DNA from: Tritrichomonas musculus
Lineage: Eukaryota > Parabasalia > Tritrichomonadida > Tritrichomonadidae
Assembly: GCA_039105265.1 (NCBI GenBank)
Contig: JAPFFF010000066.1
Span: forward strand, 186,001 to 250,000
DNA: 64,000 nucleotides
Direction: 5' to 3'
The position numbers and the translations under genes were made by a program. Shown one piece after another: positions 1 to 11,091 of this stretch; position 1 is the stretch's first letter; every line of letters starts with the position of its first letter. Under the pieces are notes generated by a model. That model saw nothing but the letters and a program-made list of their open reading frames with translations. It was not told the DNA's origin and made no database searches.

Positions 1-3000
1 CAGACTTTCCTTCTCCTAAAAATTTCAAATTTTCTGAAGCATACAAAACTACAAAAAAACAAGGAAAAGAAGAAGACGAAAGTAAAGCGAGCGCATTGAA
101 AAAAGAGCCTCAAACAGAGACAAGTGCTAAAAATACAAGGAAGTCGATTTCCTCTGCCAAATCGTCAAATATCATACGAAAACCAAAAGACATTGAAGAT
201 GAAATTGAACCGTCCAAACAAAAAGTTGCAGCTGCCGTTGAAATAACAGAAAAAGTCGAACCAAAAGAAGAAAAAATTAAAAAGTCAAATTCTGGCTTTC
301 CATCGGCAAAAAGGCAGAAAATTGATGATTCTGAAAAAGTCTTTAAAAAGCAAAAAGAAGAAGAAAAAAATGAAAACGCAAAACTCGGCAAAAGAGTCAG
401 TTTGTCATCGTTGCTGCCTCCAAAAATTCCAAAGCAAAGCCAAGATGATGAAAAGAAGAAAGAAAGTAGAATTAAACGGTCAAGTTCTGAATTCCAAACA
501 AGTAAACCACACAAAAAAGAGGAAGAGAATGAAAATGAAGAACAAGAAGATGATGAAAAAGGCAAAAGTCAAAGAAAATTCGCATTCGCTGTGCAGTCAA
601 CAAATCTGCCAAAACAAAAAGATACCGATGAAGATGAAATCAAGCAAAATAACAAAATCAAGAATTTCAAGTTCTCTCAAAAATCGGCCAAAAAAGAAGA
701 AATTAAAACAGCTGCATCAAAGAAAGATTTTCAAACAAAATCAGAAGCTGTTAAAGAGAGCCAAATTGATAATAAAACAGCTGCACCAAAAAAAGATTTG
801 CAAACAAAATCAGAAGCTATTAAAGAGAGCCAAATTGATAATAAAACAGCTGCACCAAAGAAAGATTTGCAAACAAAATCAGAAGCTATTAAAGAAAGCC
901 AAGTTGAAATCAAGGTAGTTGTTCCAAAGAAAGATTTGCAAGCTAAGAATGATTCTGATAAGGTTGTAAGGAAGAAAATTGTTTCTGCAAAGTCATCAAA
1001 TCTTCTGAAAAAGTCAGCACGTCTCGAAGAGGATGAAGAAGAAGCTCCAAAGGTTTCAAACTCTGACAAAAAAGCAGAAAAAATCAAAAGATCAAGTTCT
1101 GAACTTCTAACCGCCAAAACAACCAAAATTGAAGATAAAGACAAAGTTAAAAAAGAAGCCAAAAAACAAGAAGAGAAAAGTGCAGCACCCATTCCGAAAA
1201 TACCTGAAAAAGAAGTCAAAAAGCAAGAAGATAAGACTCAAGCATCTGTTCCAAAAACACAAGAAATCAAAATCAAAACAAACACAAATGAAATAGAAAT
1301 TGAAATAGAAATAAAAGACCAGACAGTCAAGCAGCAAGAAAACTCAATAAAACCAAAAGCAAGCGAATCTGTTGCTGACACAAAAGCTACACAAAGAAAT
1401 GCTGTGATGAATGATGCACCAAAGCAAAACGAAGCGGGAAAAGTCAGCCAGACATCCGACAAGTTTAACTCGCCAAATCAGCAACAAAACAACAGAAAAC
1501 GCAAAAATCCAAGAAACAAACAAAACAACAACATTCATGATCAGGGCGGAAACAATCAACAACAGCAACTTCCTGTTGTTACGAAGCCTAAAAATGCTCA
1601 AAAACATCAGAACGAATCAAATGACAACCAAAACAACAACGCACACAAACCAGCAAGCAACAACATCACAATTCAATCGCAAAAACAGAATCAAAAGCCA
1701 AAACTTAACATCGTTCTGAAATCCAAGGAATCACTGACGCCAAGAGATGTGTCAATAAACAAAAATCAAACACCAAACAACACAAGCAGCAACAGCCAGC
1801 AAATAAACACAATAAATAATCCTAATAATTCCAGTAAGAACCAACAAATAAATCCAGCGAACATAGCAAATAATTCAAATAAGAACCAACAAATAAATCC
1901 AGCAAACATAGCAAATAATTCAAATAAGAATCAACAAATAAATCCAGCAAACATAGCAAATAATTCAAATAAGAATCAACAAACAAGTTCAGTAAGCACC
2001 ACAAATAATTCTAATAAGAATCAATCAAAAGAACCCGAAATTGTTTCTCCTTTAAAAGACGCTGTTTCTTCATCAGCTGATCAATTAACAACGCCACTGA
2101 AAGATGTAGATGACAGTGTCATTTTGAGTGAAGAGATGAAGAAGCAGAACTATGAAAAAGAGAGAGAAGAAGCGCAGCACACAATCGACCAAATAAACGA
2201 GATCAAGAGCAAGCAAAAGAACCAGTTCATGATAAAAATGTGCCTAGATAGCCAGCCTGTTTGCATTGCGGTTGGCGACATTGAAGGTGATCTCGAGAAG
2301 CTTTATCAAATCAGCCGAATCATCAAAGCGAATCCGACTCTCCATTTTGTCTTCATTGGCGACATCATTGATGATCTGTCGGATGCCTGTCCATTGTCAG
2401 CGAAGAGCTGGGAATGTCTCTCTTTACTTTCTGAATATTTCGTCAACAACATGGCATTCACAATGGACAGCAATGCGAGCAATGACCAAGTTCATTTGCC
2501 TTCGGCCTTCTGTGACATTTCGTTCGGCCAAGTGAAGTATGGCAACATTCGTGATCGAGTGAAGTTCCTCGCAGGGAATGCCGAATGTGACAATCTTTTA
2601 GACTTCCAAAAACCATGTGAAAGTGTCATTCCAAAAAGTGACACTAACAAAGAAACGCTTTATGTGTTCGGACAAGGAAAATGGAAGAAAACTGTAACTT
2701 ATGAAAAAATGTGCCTTTTGTATCGTTATTTAAAAAGTTGCTACGGAATCATCAAATTGAAAAAATCTTCTCAAGAAGCTAAGAAAAATAATGCTTTGGA
2801 TTTCACTGATACTGTTTACTTCAGACATTCACCATCAACTTTTAAGGTTAACCGTTTCCCAAAGAATATGTATTTCCCAAATCCTGACCTGAAAAAAGCA
2901 GATGTCGAAAAAGGGAACTTCATCTTTGTAACTGGTCATGCAAGAATTTTTGCAACTATTTCTTCTGCTAAACATAATGACAAGGAATTGGTTTACGTGG

Positions 3001-3203
3001 TGGATACAACTGTCCTTGATGCACAGAATCAATATTTGAAGGATGTTGGCGGTTTTGGTACTAATGATAGAAGATTGGCGGTTATATCTTTTGATAATCA
3101 CGTTGGTTTCACCGTTAAGGCTATTTCTCTTCCTTGCCAGTTTCCTAAATCAACGTTGAAATGCAAAATTTCAGATAAATATGTTCAAATTAAAGGTATA
3201 TGA
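1..3203 (+). CDS. Large low-complexity protein with C-terminal calcineurin-like phosphoesterase domain (5' end outside window)
   Basis: The reading frame is open from the first bases, so the true start lies upstream and the gene is 5'-partial. The first two thirds are Lys/Glu/Ser/Asn/Gln-rich and probably disordered. They contain about three copies of a ~23-residue repeat with core KKDLQTKSEAIKESQ (nt ~709-960) and four copies of a ~16-residue repeat with core NNSNKNQQINPAN (nt ~1815-2030). The last ~310 residues look like a metallophosphoesterase. GDIEGD (nt ~2274) corresponds to GDxHGD, GDIIDD (~2358) to GDxxDR, GNAE (~2573) to GNHE, and TGHAR (~2934) to the GH motif. The first motif His, the Arg of the second and the catalytic His of GNHE are all replaced, so activity may be altered or lost. 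The role of the charged tail is unknown. This is a host gene, with no transposon hallmarks. Confidence 0.75.
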   Translation, partial: DFPSPKNFKFSEAYKTTKKQGKEEDESKASALKKEPQTETSAKNTRKSISSAKSSNIIRKPKDIEDEIEPSKQKVAAAVEITEKVEPKEEKIKKSNSGFPSAKRQKIDDSEKVFKKQKEEEKNENAKLGKRVSLSSLLPPKIPKQSQDDEKKKESRIKRSSSEFQTSKPHKKEEENENEEQEDDEKGKSQRKFAFAVQSTNLPKQKDTDEDEIKQNNKIKNFKFSQKSAKKEEIKTAASKKDFQTKSEAVKESQIDNKTAAPKKDLQTKSEAIKESQIDNKTAAPKKDLQTKSEAIKESQVEIKVVVPKKDLQAKNDSDKVVRKKIVSAKSSNLLKKSARLEEDEEEAPKVSNSDKKAEKIKRSSSELLTAKTTKIEDKDKVKKEAKKQEEKSAAPIPKIPEKEVKKQEDKTQASVPKTQEIKIKTNTNEIEIEIEIKDQTVKQQENSIKPKASESVADTKATQRNAVMNDAPKQNEAGKVSQTSDKFNSPNQQQNNRKRKNPRNKQNNNIHDQGGNNQQQQLPVVTKPKNAQKHQNESNDNQNNNAHKPASNNITIQSQKQNQKPKLNIVLKSKESLTPRDVSINKNQTPNNTSSNSQQINTINNPNNSSKNQQINPANIANNSNKNQQINPANIANNSNKNQQINPANIANNSNKNQQTSSVSTTNNSNKNQSKEPEIVSPLKDAVSSSADQLTTPLKDVDDSVILSEEMKKQNYEKEREEAQHTIDQINEIKSKQKNQFMIKMCLDSQPVCIAVGDIEGDLEKLYQISRIIKANPTLHFVFIGDIIDDLSDACPLSAKSWECLSLLSEYFVNNMAFTMDSNASNDQVHLPSAFCDISFGQVKYGNIRDRVKFLAGNAECDNLLDFQKPCESVIPKSDTNKETLYVFGQGKWKKTVTYEKMCLLYRYLKSCYGIIKLKKSSQEAKKNNALDFTDTVYFRHSPSTFKVNRFPKNMYFPNPDLKKADVEKGNFIFVTGHARIFATISSAKHNDKELVYVVDTTVLDAQNQYLKDVGGFGTNDRRLAVISFDNHVGFTVKAISLPCQFPKSTLKCKISDKYVQIKGI

Positions 3204-4289
3204 ATTATTAAAGAATTAAAAAAAAAAAAAAATAGCTGTTTATTATTATTTTTGTCAGAACAACATAAATTGAACTAAAATCCATGGTTCTTTCTTCGTC
3301 ATTCATCACATAATCTTCTTGAGGCAAAATATCTAATCTAGATCATAAACATTTTTATTTTTATCGATCACTGGTATTAATAGGTTTATATTCATTATCT
3401 TTTATTCATTTTTGGAGAAGATTACTTTTGACAAGACCTATTTTAACTTTATTGTTTGTAAAAGTCAAAAAAAAAACTAGACGATGCTGTCACGTTAAAA
3501 TAAAACTAATATTGTGAAATGATAAAATAAAATAATAAAATGATTTAGATGTCATGATGTTGATTGTTTAACTTGATTGCAAAATTTTTGCTGTCAAGAA
3601 ATTGTTTTATTTAAAAATAAATTAATCTTAATCAAAATAATAATATAGTTAAACGATTTATAATGATAATAAAGCAACTTATAAAATAATTTAGCTGTCA
3701 CGAAGTTGATCTAAATGTAAAATAAAGAATAAAGTCAATATTGATAGAAAATATATTATCAATTATGGCATCTTTATCTAAGTATTTTAAATATTTATTT
3801 GTTTATTTAAATACAAGACACAATTACAAAATATTATTAGATATTTAGATAAAAAAATTGAATGGATCAAAAACACGTTGATTTAAATCAATTCAAATCT
3901 ATAACAAAATAATTGAATGCGATGCACAAAAAGTTATAATGACAGTTAATTTAAAAATAAGTATAACTTTATATTTTTATTAGGTAGCATATTATTTTAT
4001 ATTATTAATATATCAAGATACTATTATAAATTAAAATATAATAATAAAATTGCATTAACTGTTAGGTAATGAGAAAATATTTTTTAGATTTCCATTATAA
4101 TTTCATATTTTTCTTATTTTTAATTTTGATATTTCATATTGGACGTATATATAATTATTAAAACATATTTTTAATTTGTAAAAATAAGTGCAATGCAGTA
4201 ATTCAAAAATTTTTACAATAATAAATATATATATATATAAAATGATCGTTATGGCCAAATAATTTGAACTAAAATTTTATTATGCTATC
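3204..4289. other. Intergenic AT-rich spacer
   Basis: About 1.1 kb of very AT-rich DNA with a short A run right after the upstream stop codon. I see no open frame of note, no tRNA-like fold and no clear repeat. Confidence 0.6.
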
Positions 4290-5114
4290 ATGACTTTGAA
4301 AGAGAAGCTGGAAGGTTTCCTAAACAAACTAAATGATATTGAAATTGGTATGATTCGTAATTTCCAAAAAATTTTCCTAGCTGAAAAATTGGTTAATTTT
4401 CATCGTTCTTATGAATTTCTATCTTCTCCAAAACTTTTTTCTTTCATTCCATTACTCTTTTTTTCATTAAATAGATTTGACAAATCATTCCAATTCGCTA
4501 AATGCAGTATTTTTTACATTTACCTATCACATAAGTTCAAAAAATTACTTTTTCGAAAAAGGCCATACGAATATCCAAATATATTTAATCCAGAACACGT
4601 TTCTAGTTCTTCTTTTCCTTCGAATCATAGTGCAGGCTCAGTTATTTTGGCTTCTTTCTTTCCTTTTCACTTTTTTGTCAAATTTTTATTTGTTTTACTT
4701 ATGCTGATGAATCGCGTCATTTTGGGATGTCATTTCCCTACAGATACAATTGCAGGTGCTATTATTGGCCTATTTATCATATTTTTGTCAAAATTGATTG
4801 AAAATAGAATAATAATTATTTTAATATTATTTTATATTTTTTACGATGATCCATACTTTTCCTGGCTGTTTGGTTCATCATTAGCATTCTTTGTATTTGA
4901 TCGAAAAAAGAAAGAGCGTGTTTGTTGGCTTGCTGTACCTCTTTCATTTCTCGTTTTCAAATTGATTAAATTTTTCATGAAAATCTTTGAAAAATTAGTT
5001 GAAAGATATAGAAACATTTCACTGTTTATGATTAATTTCATTTGTTATTATGGAATGATGAGGTTTTTAACATTCATTCAAATGAATTTTGTTTTTGAAA
5101 TAAAATATAAATAA
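4290..5114 (+). CDS. PAP2-family membrane phosphatase
   Basis: A 274-residue integral membrane protein with the complete PAP2 (phosphatidic acid phosphatase type 2) signature. K84-x6-R91-P92 is motif 1, P110-S-N-H113 is motif 2, and R142-x5-H148-x3-D152 is motif 3. H113 and H148 would be the catalytic pair. Several hydrophobic helices flank the motifs (about residues 46-62, 117-140, 153-176 and 196-220), as in lipid phosphatases of this family, which act on phosphatidate, pyrophosphate lipids or dolichyl pyrophosphate at internal membranes. The exact substrate cannot be read from the sequence. The ATG at 4290 is the first in frame. Host gene, apparently intact. Confidence 0.88.
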   Translation: MTLKEKLEGFLNKLNDIEIGMIRNFQKIFLAEKLVNFHRSYEFLSSPKLFSFIPLLFFSLNRFDKSFQFAKCSIFYIYLSHKFKKLLFRKRPYEYPNIFNPEHVSSSSFPSNHSAGSVILASFFPFHFFVKFLFVLLMLMNRVILGCHFPTDTIAGAIIGLFIIFLSKLIENRIIIILILFYIFYDDPYFSWLFGSSLAFFVFDRKKKERVCWLAVPLSFLVFKLIKFFMKIFEKLVERYRNISLFMINFICYYGMMRFLTFIQMNFVFEIKYK

Positions 5115-5644
5115 AATATATTTGATGTCGAATTCTGCTTTTAAATATATTTTTGAATGGTATGGAATTCTTAATCATTTCGAAGAATAATATATAACAT
5201 CTATTACATATTTAAATTTTTTGATAATTTATTTGAAGGTACTGGCTTTTCATTTCGGATTTAAAATATCGTAGAACTATGAACACCAATTGTCATATAA
5301 AATGAAAATGATTATTCCTCAGTATTAGCAAAAATTAAAAAAAAGATAATTGAAAAGTCTGTTTGGTTCATCATTTAGCAATAAAATATCAAAATTATTA
5401 ATTGGACGAATGGGGGCGTAGCCACATTATGCGTTGATTCTACAAACCGCAGCGTCGCGAGGATTCTTAATTTTATCGATTTTCTTAATTATCATTCGAT
5501 TTTTCTAAAATTTTAACATATATACTCAGTTTTCTTTTTTTAACTTTTATTTAGGATCAACTCAAATATAGTTAGTCTTTTCTGAAGAACCTTCAAAAAG
5601 TGGAAATCATTCAGAAAAAATAATCTAAATAAAATATTTTTACA

Positions 5645-5761
5645 TAATTTTTACCGAGACTACATACCGCCTAGCGGGCGTCGAGCGAGGCTGAGCGAAG
5701 CGAAGCCGAGTCGAGACCCAGGGGCGATAAGTATTCCAAAAAAAAAAAAAAAAAAAAAAAA
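5645..5761. other. Short GC-rich island followed by a run of about 24 A
   Basis: A sharply GC-richer stretch of ~80 bases sits in AT-rich spacer and contains GAGCGA/GAGCGAAG-type repeats and the partial palindrome CCGCCTAGCGGG. A homopolymer A run starts about 10 bases after it. The layout resembles a retroposed small RNA, but I cannot assign it to tRNA, 5S or a spliceosomal RNA. The remaining spacer from 5115 to 6344 holds no gene that I can support. Confidence 0.3.
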
Positions 5762-6011
5762 GTATAGTCTAAAGTAAAACCCTCCAACCAAATGGGAAAC
5801 CCCTACCAAATCTCTATATAAAAGAGTTAGAATCATAATATTATGTATATATATAGAAAAAATGTTCGTTTGATAAAATAAATATTATTATTTAAAAAAT
5901 GTTAATTTTATATTTAGATATTATTATTTAAAAATGCAATCTATTCATTTTTTTTTATCGAAAAATTGAATAGAAAATGGTATGTCGGTTTGCATTTTTT
6001 TTCGATAAATG

Positions 6012-6143
6012 AATTCTGATATTAAAAGCTGAGAAAAAAAAATCTCGATCTCTGAAATCGATCTCGAGAATCTGTGCATATTTATGTATCGATATCAAAA
6101 AGTCAATCAATTATCGATCTCGAGAATCGGAGAATAACAAGTC
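6012..6143. repeat. Partial copy of the TA-flanked MITE family (right end)
   Basis: These 132 bases match 18050-18181 almost base for base, including the palindromic ATCGATCTCGAGA segments, and stop at the same terminus (ATAACAAGTC followed by TA). No matching left terminus is found upstream, so this copy is truncated. Confidence 0.75.
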
Positions 6144-6344
6144 TACCTTGAATTATATTTGGTTCTCTTAAAAATAAAACAAATATATAAAGTTAATTAT
6201 TATTATTCAACTTATAACTCCCAGTTTATGACAACTATAAAAAGAAAATTGAAGATATGATTAAAAAAGTATATCGATGATATATGTATATATATATACA
6301 TTTTATTTATTAAATTGTAAAATATAATTAACAATTTGTCAAAT

Positions 6345-7007
6345 TTAGCTAAATCTATCGCTAATTAAATACTTGAAAGTTTTGCAGAAATATGGCCAAA
6401 TATAAAAAAAGATATCTTGAATTTTATAAACAATTCTGTGAAATAGAGGAATATCAAACAAATATTTAAAATTTTGATGTTGACTCTTCATTGACTCTTT
6501 AAAATTATGCGCTTTTTCTAAAATTTGCTTTGTTAATTTTTGATTAGTTTCAATTTTTTCTTCTGTTTGAGTAATCAATTGCTTAATTTGGGCAACACTA
6601 TCAGATATCGAAGAAATTGAATTGGTTATGTTTTCGTTAATCAATTCGAGAGCAGAATCGATTATTGGCTGAGGGGAAATGACAATAGGCGAAGAGAATT
6701 TATATTCAAGTAATGTTTTAAGAATTGCTATATCTTGATCATCTAAAAAATCAACGTCATTGGTATTTTCATAATTTCCTTGAGTTTCTTCGGGGAAATC
6801 ACTAGCTTGATCTTGGTTTTCATATGAAAAACTGCTATCACTGTTTTCCAAATCGTTATTTCCAAAGAAATCATCTTGCGAACCATCATCCGTGAAAAAT
6901 TCGGCATCTTCATTCATTTGCTTTCTTTTCCTTTTCAAACGCTTTTTCTCTTTATCCATTTTGTTCACAATATTTCCTGGGAGGTCAAAAGGCGCGTACA
7001 TATACAT
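6345..7007 (-). CDS. Hypothetical coiled-coil protein with hydrophobic C-terminus
   Basis: A 220-residue protein with no family I recognise. The N-terminus is basic (KKRLKRKRK at about residues 22-30, a possible nuclear localisation signal). It is followed by an acidic Asp/Glu/Asn-rich stretch, a helix with heptad character around residues 115-172, and an aromatic, hydrophobic C-terminus (IFFYIWPYF) that could sit in a membrane. Starts at residue 1 or residue 17 are both possible, and no clear initiator element decides between them. The gene stands alone between AT-rich spacers. Host origin is likely. Confidence 0.5.
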   Translation of the reverse strand: MYMYAPFDLPGNIVNKMDKEKKRLKRKRKQMNEDAEFFTDDGSQDDFFGNNDLENSDSSFSYENQDQASDFPEETQGNYENTNDVDFLDDQDIAILKTLLEYKFSSPIVISPQPIIDSALELINENITNSISSISDSVAQIKQLITQTEEKIETNQKLTKQILEKAHNFKESMKSQHQNFKYLFDIPLFHRIVYKIQDIFFYIWPYFCKTFKYLISDRFS

Positions 7008-7292
7008 TGCAGAAAAATTTTTATTTCAATAAATTTGTAAATAAAAAACATTCAAACTTCGATCAAAAATCCATTTCAATAGCAACATTGAAAATTTGAA
7101 ACACTTTAAATAATATATGATTATACAGATGGTTAGGTTTTGAAATATTTTTTTTAGGAAATAAAATAGGAACGATAGCTTTTTTTTGGGAAATAAAATA
7201 TTTTTTTTAGGAAATAGAATAGGAACGATCATTTTGCATTCAAAATATATGAATTCTGAAAAAGAACAATTATAATTAGCATAATTAAATCT

Positions 7293-7300
7293 ATTAATGC
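7293..7300. repeat. Target site duplication, left copy (hAT-type)
   Basis: ATTAATGC, identical to 8106-8113. Confidence 0.88.
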
Positions 7301-8105
7301 CAGCGTTGTTTATCGATACGACTAAATACCGGTTACCGAAGAAGTATCGGTATTCGGTAAATATCGATACTTTTTTGCTCGGTATTTTTTAGTATCGATA
7401 CAAAAGTGCTTCAGTATTTTTAGAGTATCAGCGGTTATTAAGAAAGTACTTTATAATACTTTTTATCAGTATCGATACGGTATTTTAATATATATAAATT
7501 TTATTAATAAATAATGAATAAAAATATTAAAACATTTGACTATTTAATTTTAAATATATTTACTAGCCTATAAAAAGTATATTGTTGACTTTCTTCTTCA
7601 GAAATCTCGTCATACTCATTTTCATTAAACAATCCAAATTTTCGATATCATTATTATCATTAAAAACAATAAAATTTATATATTTTATGTGCTTTCTCAT
7701 ATTAATAGTTAATTCAATAGTTCTGGAATGTTATATTTATCTACAAATAGAAATTGACATAAAGATGATTAAATTTACGATATTTTAGAAACAATTGATT
7801 ATTCAATTATATTGATGATTATTTGTTGTAAAATATGTAATTAAAGAGAATTAACAATATTCATTAGAACCTTATAAATTTCTTTAATCATTTTGGCCAT
7901 TTGTCAATGAAATTAAAATGAATCGGATACATTTTTTGTTAAAAAAATACCGACAAAAAACCTGACTTTCGATATAAATTTTCCACTTTTGTATCGATAC
8001 TTCGGTTTTTTATCGATAAATACCGTTACCGGCGGTAGGAGCCGGTAATATCGATATTTTACCGGGAAAATAACCGCTACCGGAGAGGATCGATACACAA
8101 CCCTG
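7301..8105. mobile_element. Non-autonomous hAT-type element (805 bp)
   Basis: The terminal inverted repeats read CAGCGTTGTTTATCGAT at the left and, in reverse complement, CAGGGTTGTGTATCGAT at the right. The flanking 8 bases ATTAATGC are duplicated exactly at 7293-7300 and 8106-8113. CAG-type ends with an 8-bp target duplication are the hallmark of hAT elements. The interior is AT-rich, with many ATCGAT and CCGGTA palindromes near both ends. It encodes no transposase, and the small open frames inside it are chance. Confidence 0.88.
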
Positions 8106-8113
8106 ATTAATGC
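8106..8113. repeat. Target site duplication, right copy (hAT-type)
   Basis: ATTAATGC, identical to 7293-7300. Confidence 0.88.
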
Positions 8114-9064
8114 ACTGGTTTATTCATTATTGTTAATTCAAATTATCCAATTTGTGATATATAAGAAAAAAAAAATTACCAAAAAACGATGTTTAGCAAC
8201 TTAACAAGTGAATTTAATTCACAATAAGCTGTTTTTTGATATTTAGAATAAAAAAAATTTTGCAATACCAAATTGTCATAATTAATAGATTTTTGCATGA
8301 ATCGTTTGAAATATGATTTTAATATGATTTAACAATCTTATTTATATGAAATTATCATAATTATGAATAATAAATGAAAAAAAAAGAAATCTTATATATA
8401 TAATTTGAAATAATCTTCAGTAAATTATGGAAATAAGAAATGAGATTGGCATTTTTATTTATATTTATCATATTATATCATTTCTAGATCAGTTAGTCAA
8501 GTTATTATTCTTTTTTTCTTGGAAAATGTGAGTAAAATTGTATTAAAAAAATGAAAAAATTGAATTTAAAATGATCGTTCCTATTTAATATCCTAAAAAA
8601 AAATATTTTAGGGTCAAATCCTAGTGAACCCGAGTTCTATTTAAATTTCGATAGAATTTTTTTTACGCACTTTTTCGAAAATTTTCATTCAATTTTTTTC
8701 TGATCTCAGAAAAAAAATTCGAACTTTTTCGAAAATTTTCATTCAATTTTGAAAGGCTTCTGAAAAAGAACAAAATTATTTCATATTTAATATGTAATTG
8801 CCTGGAATATGTAAGCAAAGGAAAGATAAAAATTTCAAAATATGAGAAAAGTTCTGCTGAGTTCATCATATGAAATAACCGCACGATGCGACATACAAAT
8901 TTATTAAACAAGTATATTCATCGCTGAAGCTGGGAAATAAAGTGAAAAATCGTCAAGATAGAGCCTTATTAAAAAATTGCTGACCACAGCCATGTACGAT
9001 TAAAATCCTTTCAAAAAAATTGAATTAAAATTTTCGAAATTTTGCAGGTTTTCAAATCTATCTA

Positions 9065-9429
9065 AACTCTGTCCAAAAATGTTCGACTTAACGTACATAA
9101 AAACCGCTTTTTCTACTGAAAATTGACTAAAAAACGATAAAGTGTCGAAAATTTCTTTTTTCTCTCAAAGTAATGTATTCAATTTTTCAGAAGTTTATTT
9201 TTATAATTATCCTTTCAGCAAGCTATTTTTATACAAGGAGCCCTGGTTTTTGAAAGAAATAGCCACGCCCTTAAGAGGAATTACAACTTTCTTTGGGACA
9301 TGCGCTACTCTCAGAAAAAAGAGCTTTGGAAAAAACCTTCGAATCACCATAAAGGTGCATGAGAAAAAAAAAAATGATAATTTGAATACTCTCTCAAAAT
9401 TCAATTGTCGAACATTTTTGGACAGAGTT
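9065..9429. mobile_element. Small TA-flanked MITE (Tc1/mariner-like)
   Basis: A perfect 23-bp inverted repeat (9065-9087 and 9407-9429, beginning AACTCTGTCCAAAAATG) is flanked on both sides by TA, the target duplication used by the Tc1/mariner group. The 365-bp body has open frames on both strands, but none resembles a transposase. Confidence 0.7.
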
Positions 9430-9980
9430 TAAATATCAGTACCCCTATTCAAAAAGTGGAAGGAAAAAATAAAATCCATTCAATTTTTTTTAATTAAACT
9501 TTTTGAATGGTATTTTAAAAAAAAAATTAATAAAAGTAAAATAATCAGAACTAATGGTTTGTAATATTATATAAATAAATAAAATAATTAAATAAGTAAT
9601 TTTTAGGTCGCAAATGTATGATATTTGAAAAACAAAAAAGCAGTGAAGAGAATTATGTTAGATAATCAGCCAATAAAACATGCCAAAATAGCTGTAAATA
9701 ATTGTTTTGTGTTAAAAATAAAGATTTTCTACATCTGATACTAATAAAAACGTCAAAAATTGTCTCAAATTTCTTAAAAAAGTCATTTGTTCATTAACTT
9801 TTATTGAAGAAATTATACAATGATGAAAGAAATTAAATGACTGTCGGCATATTCAACTAATAAAATACAGGAGATTTGAGTACAATGAAACCCAGCTTAT
9901 AATGGTCTCAAGTAGTAAGATAAATGTAGAATACATAGTAATGAAAGGAGAAGATGTAATGTAATATATCATTATATAAT

Positions 9981-10170
9981 GATAAGAAAAGTAGCAAAAT
10001 AAGTAGTAAGATAAGTAATAAGATAAATAATAAGATAAGTTGTAAGATAAGTTGTAAGATAAGTTGTAAGAAAAGAAGCAGAATAAGTATTAGAATGAGT
10101 GTTTGGATAAGTGTAGAATAAAAAGTAAGATTAGTAATAGAATAAATAGTAGAGTAGGTAGTAGAGTTAA
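9981..10170. repeat. Degenerate tandem repeat, ~12-bp unit
   Basis: Imperfect tandem copies around the unit ATAAGTTGTAAG, clearest at 10020-10070 and decaying on both sides. Non-coding. Confidence 0.75.
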
Positions 10171-10189
10171 AAATAGATCTTAAAATGCC

Positions 10190-10800
10190 GTCTATAGTTT
10201 GTTATCATCTTCAATTCGTCATCTTTAGAATACCATCTTCTTCAATTCATCATCTATAGTTCTTCATCAGCTTTAATTCGTCATTTGTAGTTTGTTATCA
10301 TCTTCAATTCATCATCTGTAGTAAATCATCTTCTTCAATTGCCGCCTGTATTTTGTTGTCATCTTTAATTCGTCATTTGTAGCTAGCTGTTATCTTTAAT
10401 TCGTCATCCGTGGTTGTCATTATCTTCAATTATCGTCTGCAGTTCCTTATCATCTTCAATTCGTCATCTGTAGTTCGTCGTCATCTTTAGTTCGTCATCA
10501 AATTCTTTTAATTATTTGTAGTCAATCATCATCTTCAATTCGTCATCTGTAGTTGTCATTATCTTTAATCGAAGTCTGTAGTTTGTCGTCAGCTTTAATT
10601 CGTCATTTGTAGTTTGTTATCATCTTCAATTTGCCATTTGTAGTTCGTTATCATTTTCAATTCGTAATTTGTAATCAATCATCTTCTTCAATTCATCATC
10701 TGTAGCTCGTCGTCATCTTCAATTCATCATCTGTGGTTGCTATCATCTTTAATCGTCGTTTGTAACTCATCATCTTCAATAACCATCTGAAACTCATCTT
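10190..10800. repeat. Minisatellite, ~30-35-bp unit
   Basis: Roughly 18 diverged copies of a unit built from ATCTTCAATTCGTCATC followed by TGTAGTTCGTC. Unit lengths vary, so no reading frame is kept across the array. It abuts the 12-bp repeat tract and lies inside the composite element. Confidence 0.85.
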
Positions 10801-11091
10801 TTTTAAAACATTATCATCTTCATTGAGCTGTTTTGAATCAGCAAATATTCTAAGATCGCTTTTGCCAATAAGCAAATAAAACAATAAAAAAGGCGCATTT
10901 TTTTGGTCAATTTTCAAGGTCAATTAAAAAAACTTTTGTAAGATCTCTGCGAATTTGGTTGACTTAAATTGGTACTATAAAACATGCAAGCTCAAAAATT
11001 TCACTCCATTGAAAAAGTTTTGATTATTTTTTGAATAGTCCTCTTAAATTTGGTATAACTTTTTATGAAGATAAATGGTCGTGAGAAATTT

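Noticed and set aside
110-2004. Several open frames on the minus strand opposite the first gene
   Set aside because: Low-complexity shadows of the Lys/Glu/Asn-rich coding strand.
5650-5740. Possible tRNA (box-B-like GAGTCGAGACCC)
   Set aside because: No acceptor stem or anticodon arm could be built.
9142-9432. 96-codon open frame and its antisense partner
   Set aside because: They fall inside the TA-flanked MITE and resemble no protein family.
10696-10923. 75-codon frame with TDDELKMTT-like units
   Set aside because: Reads into the minisatellite, whose unit length varies so that no frame is kept.
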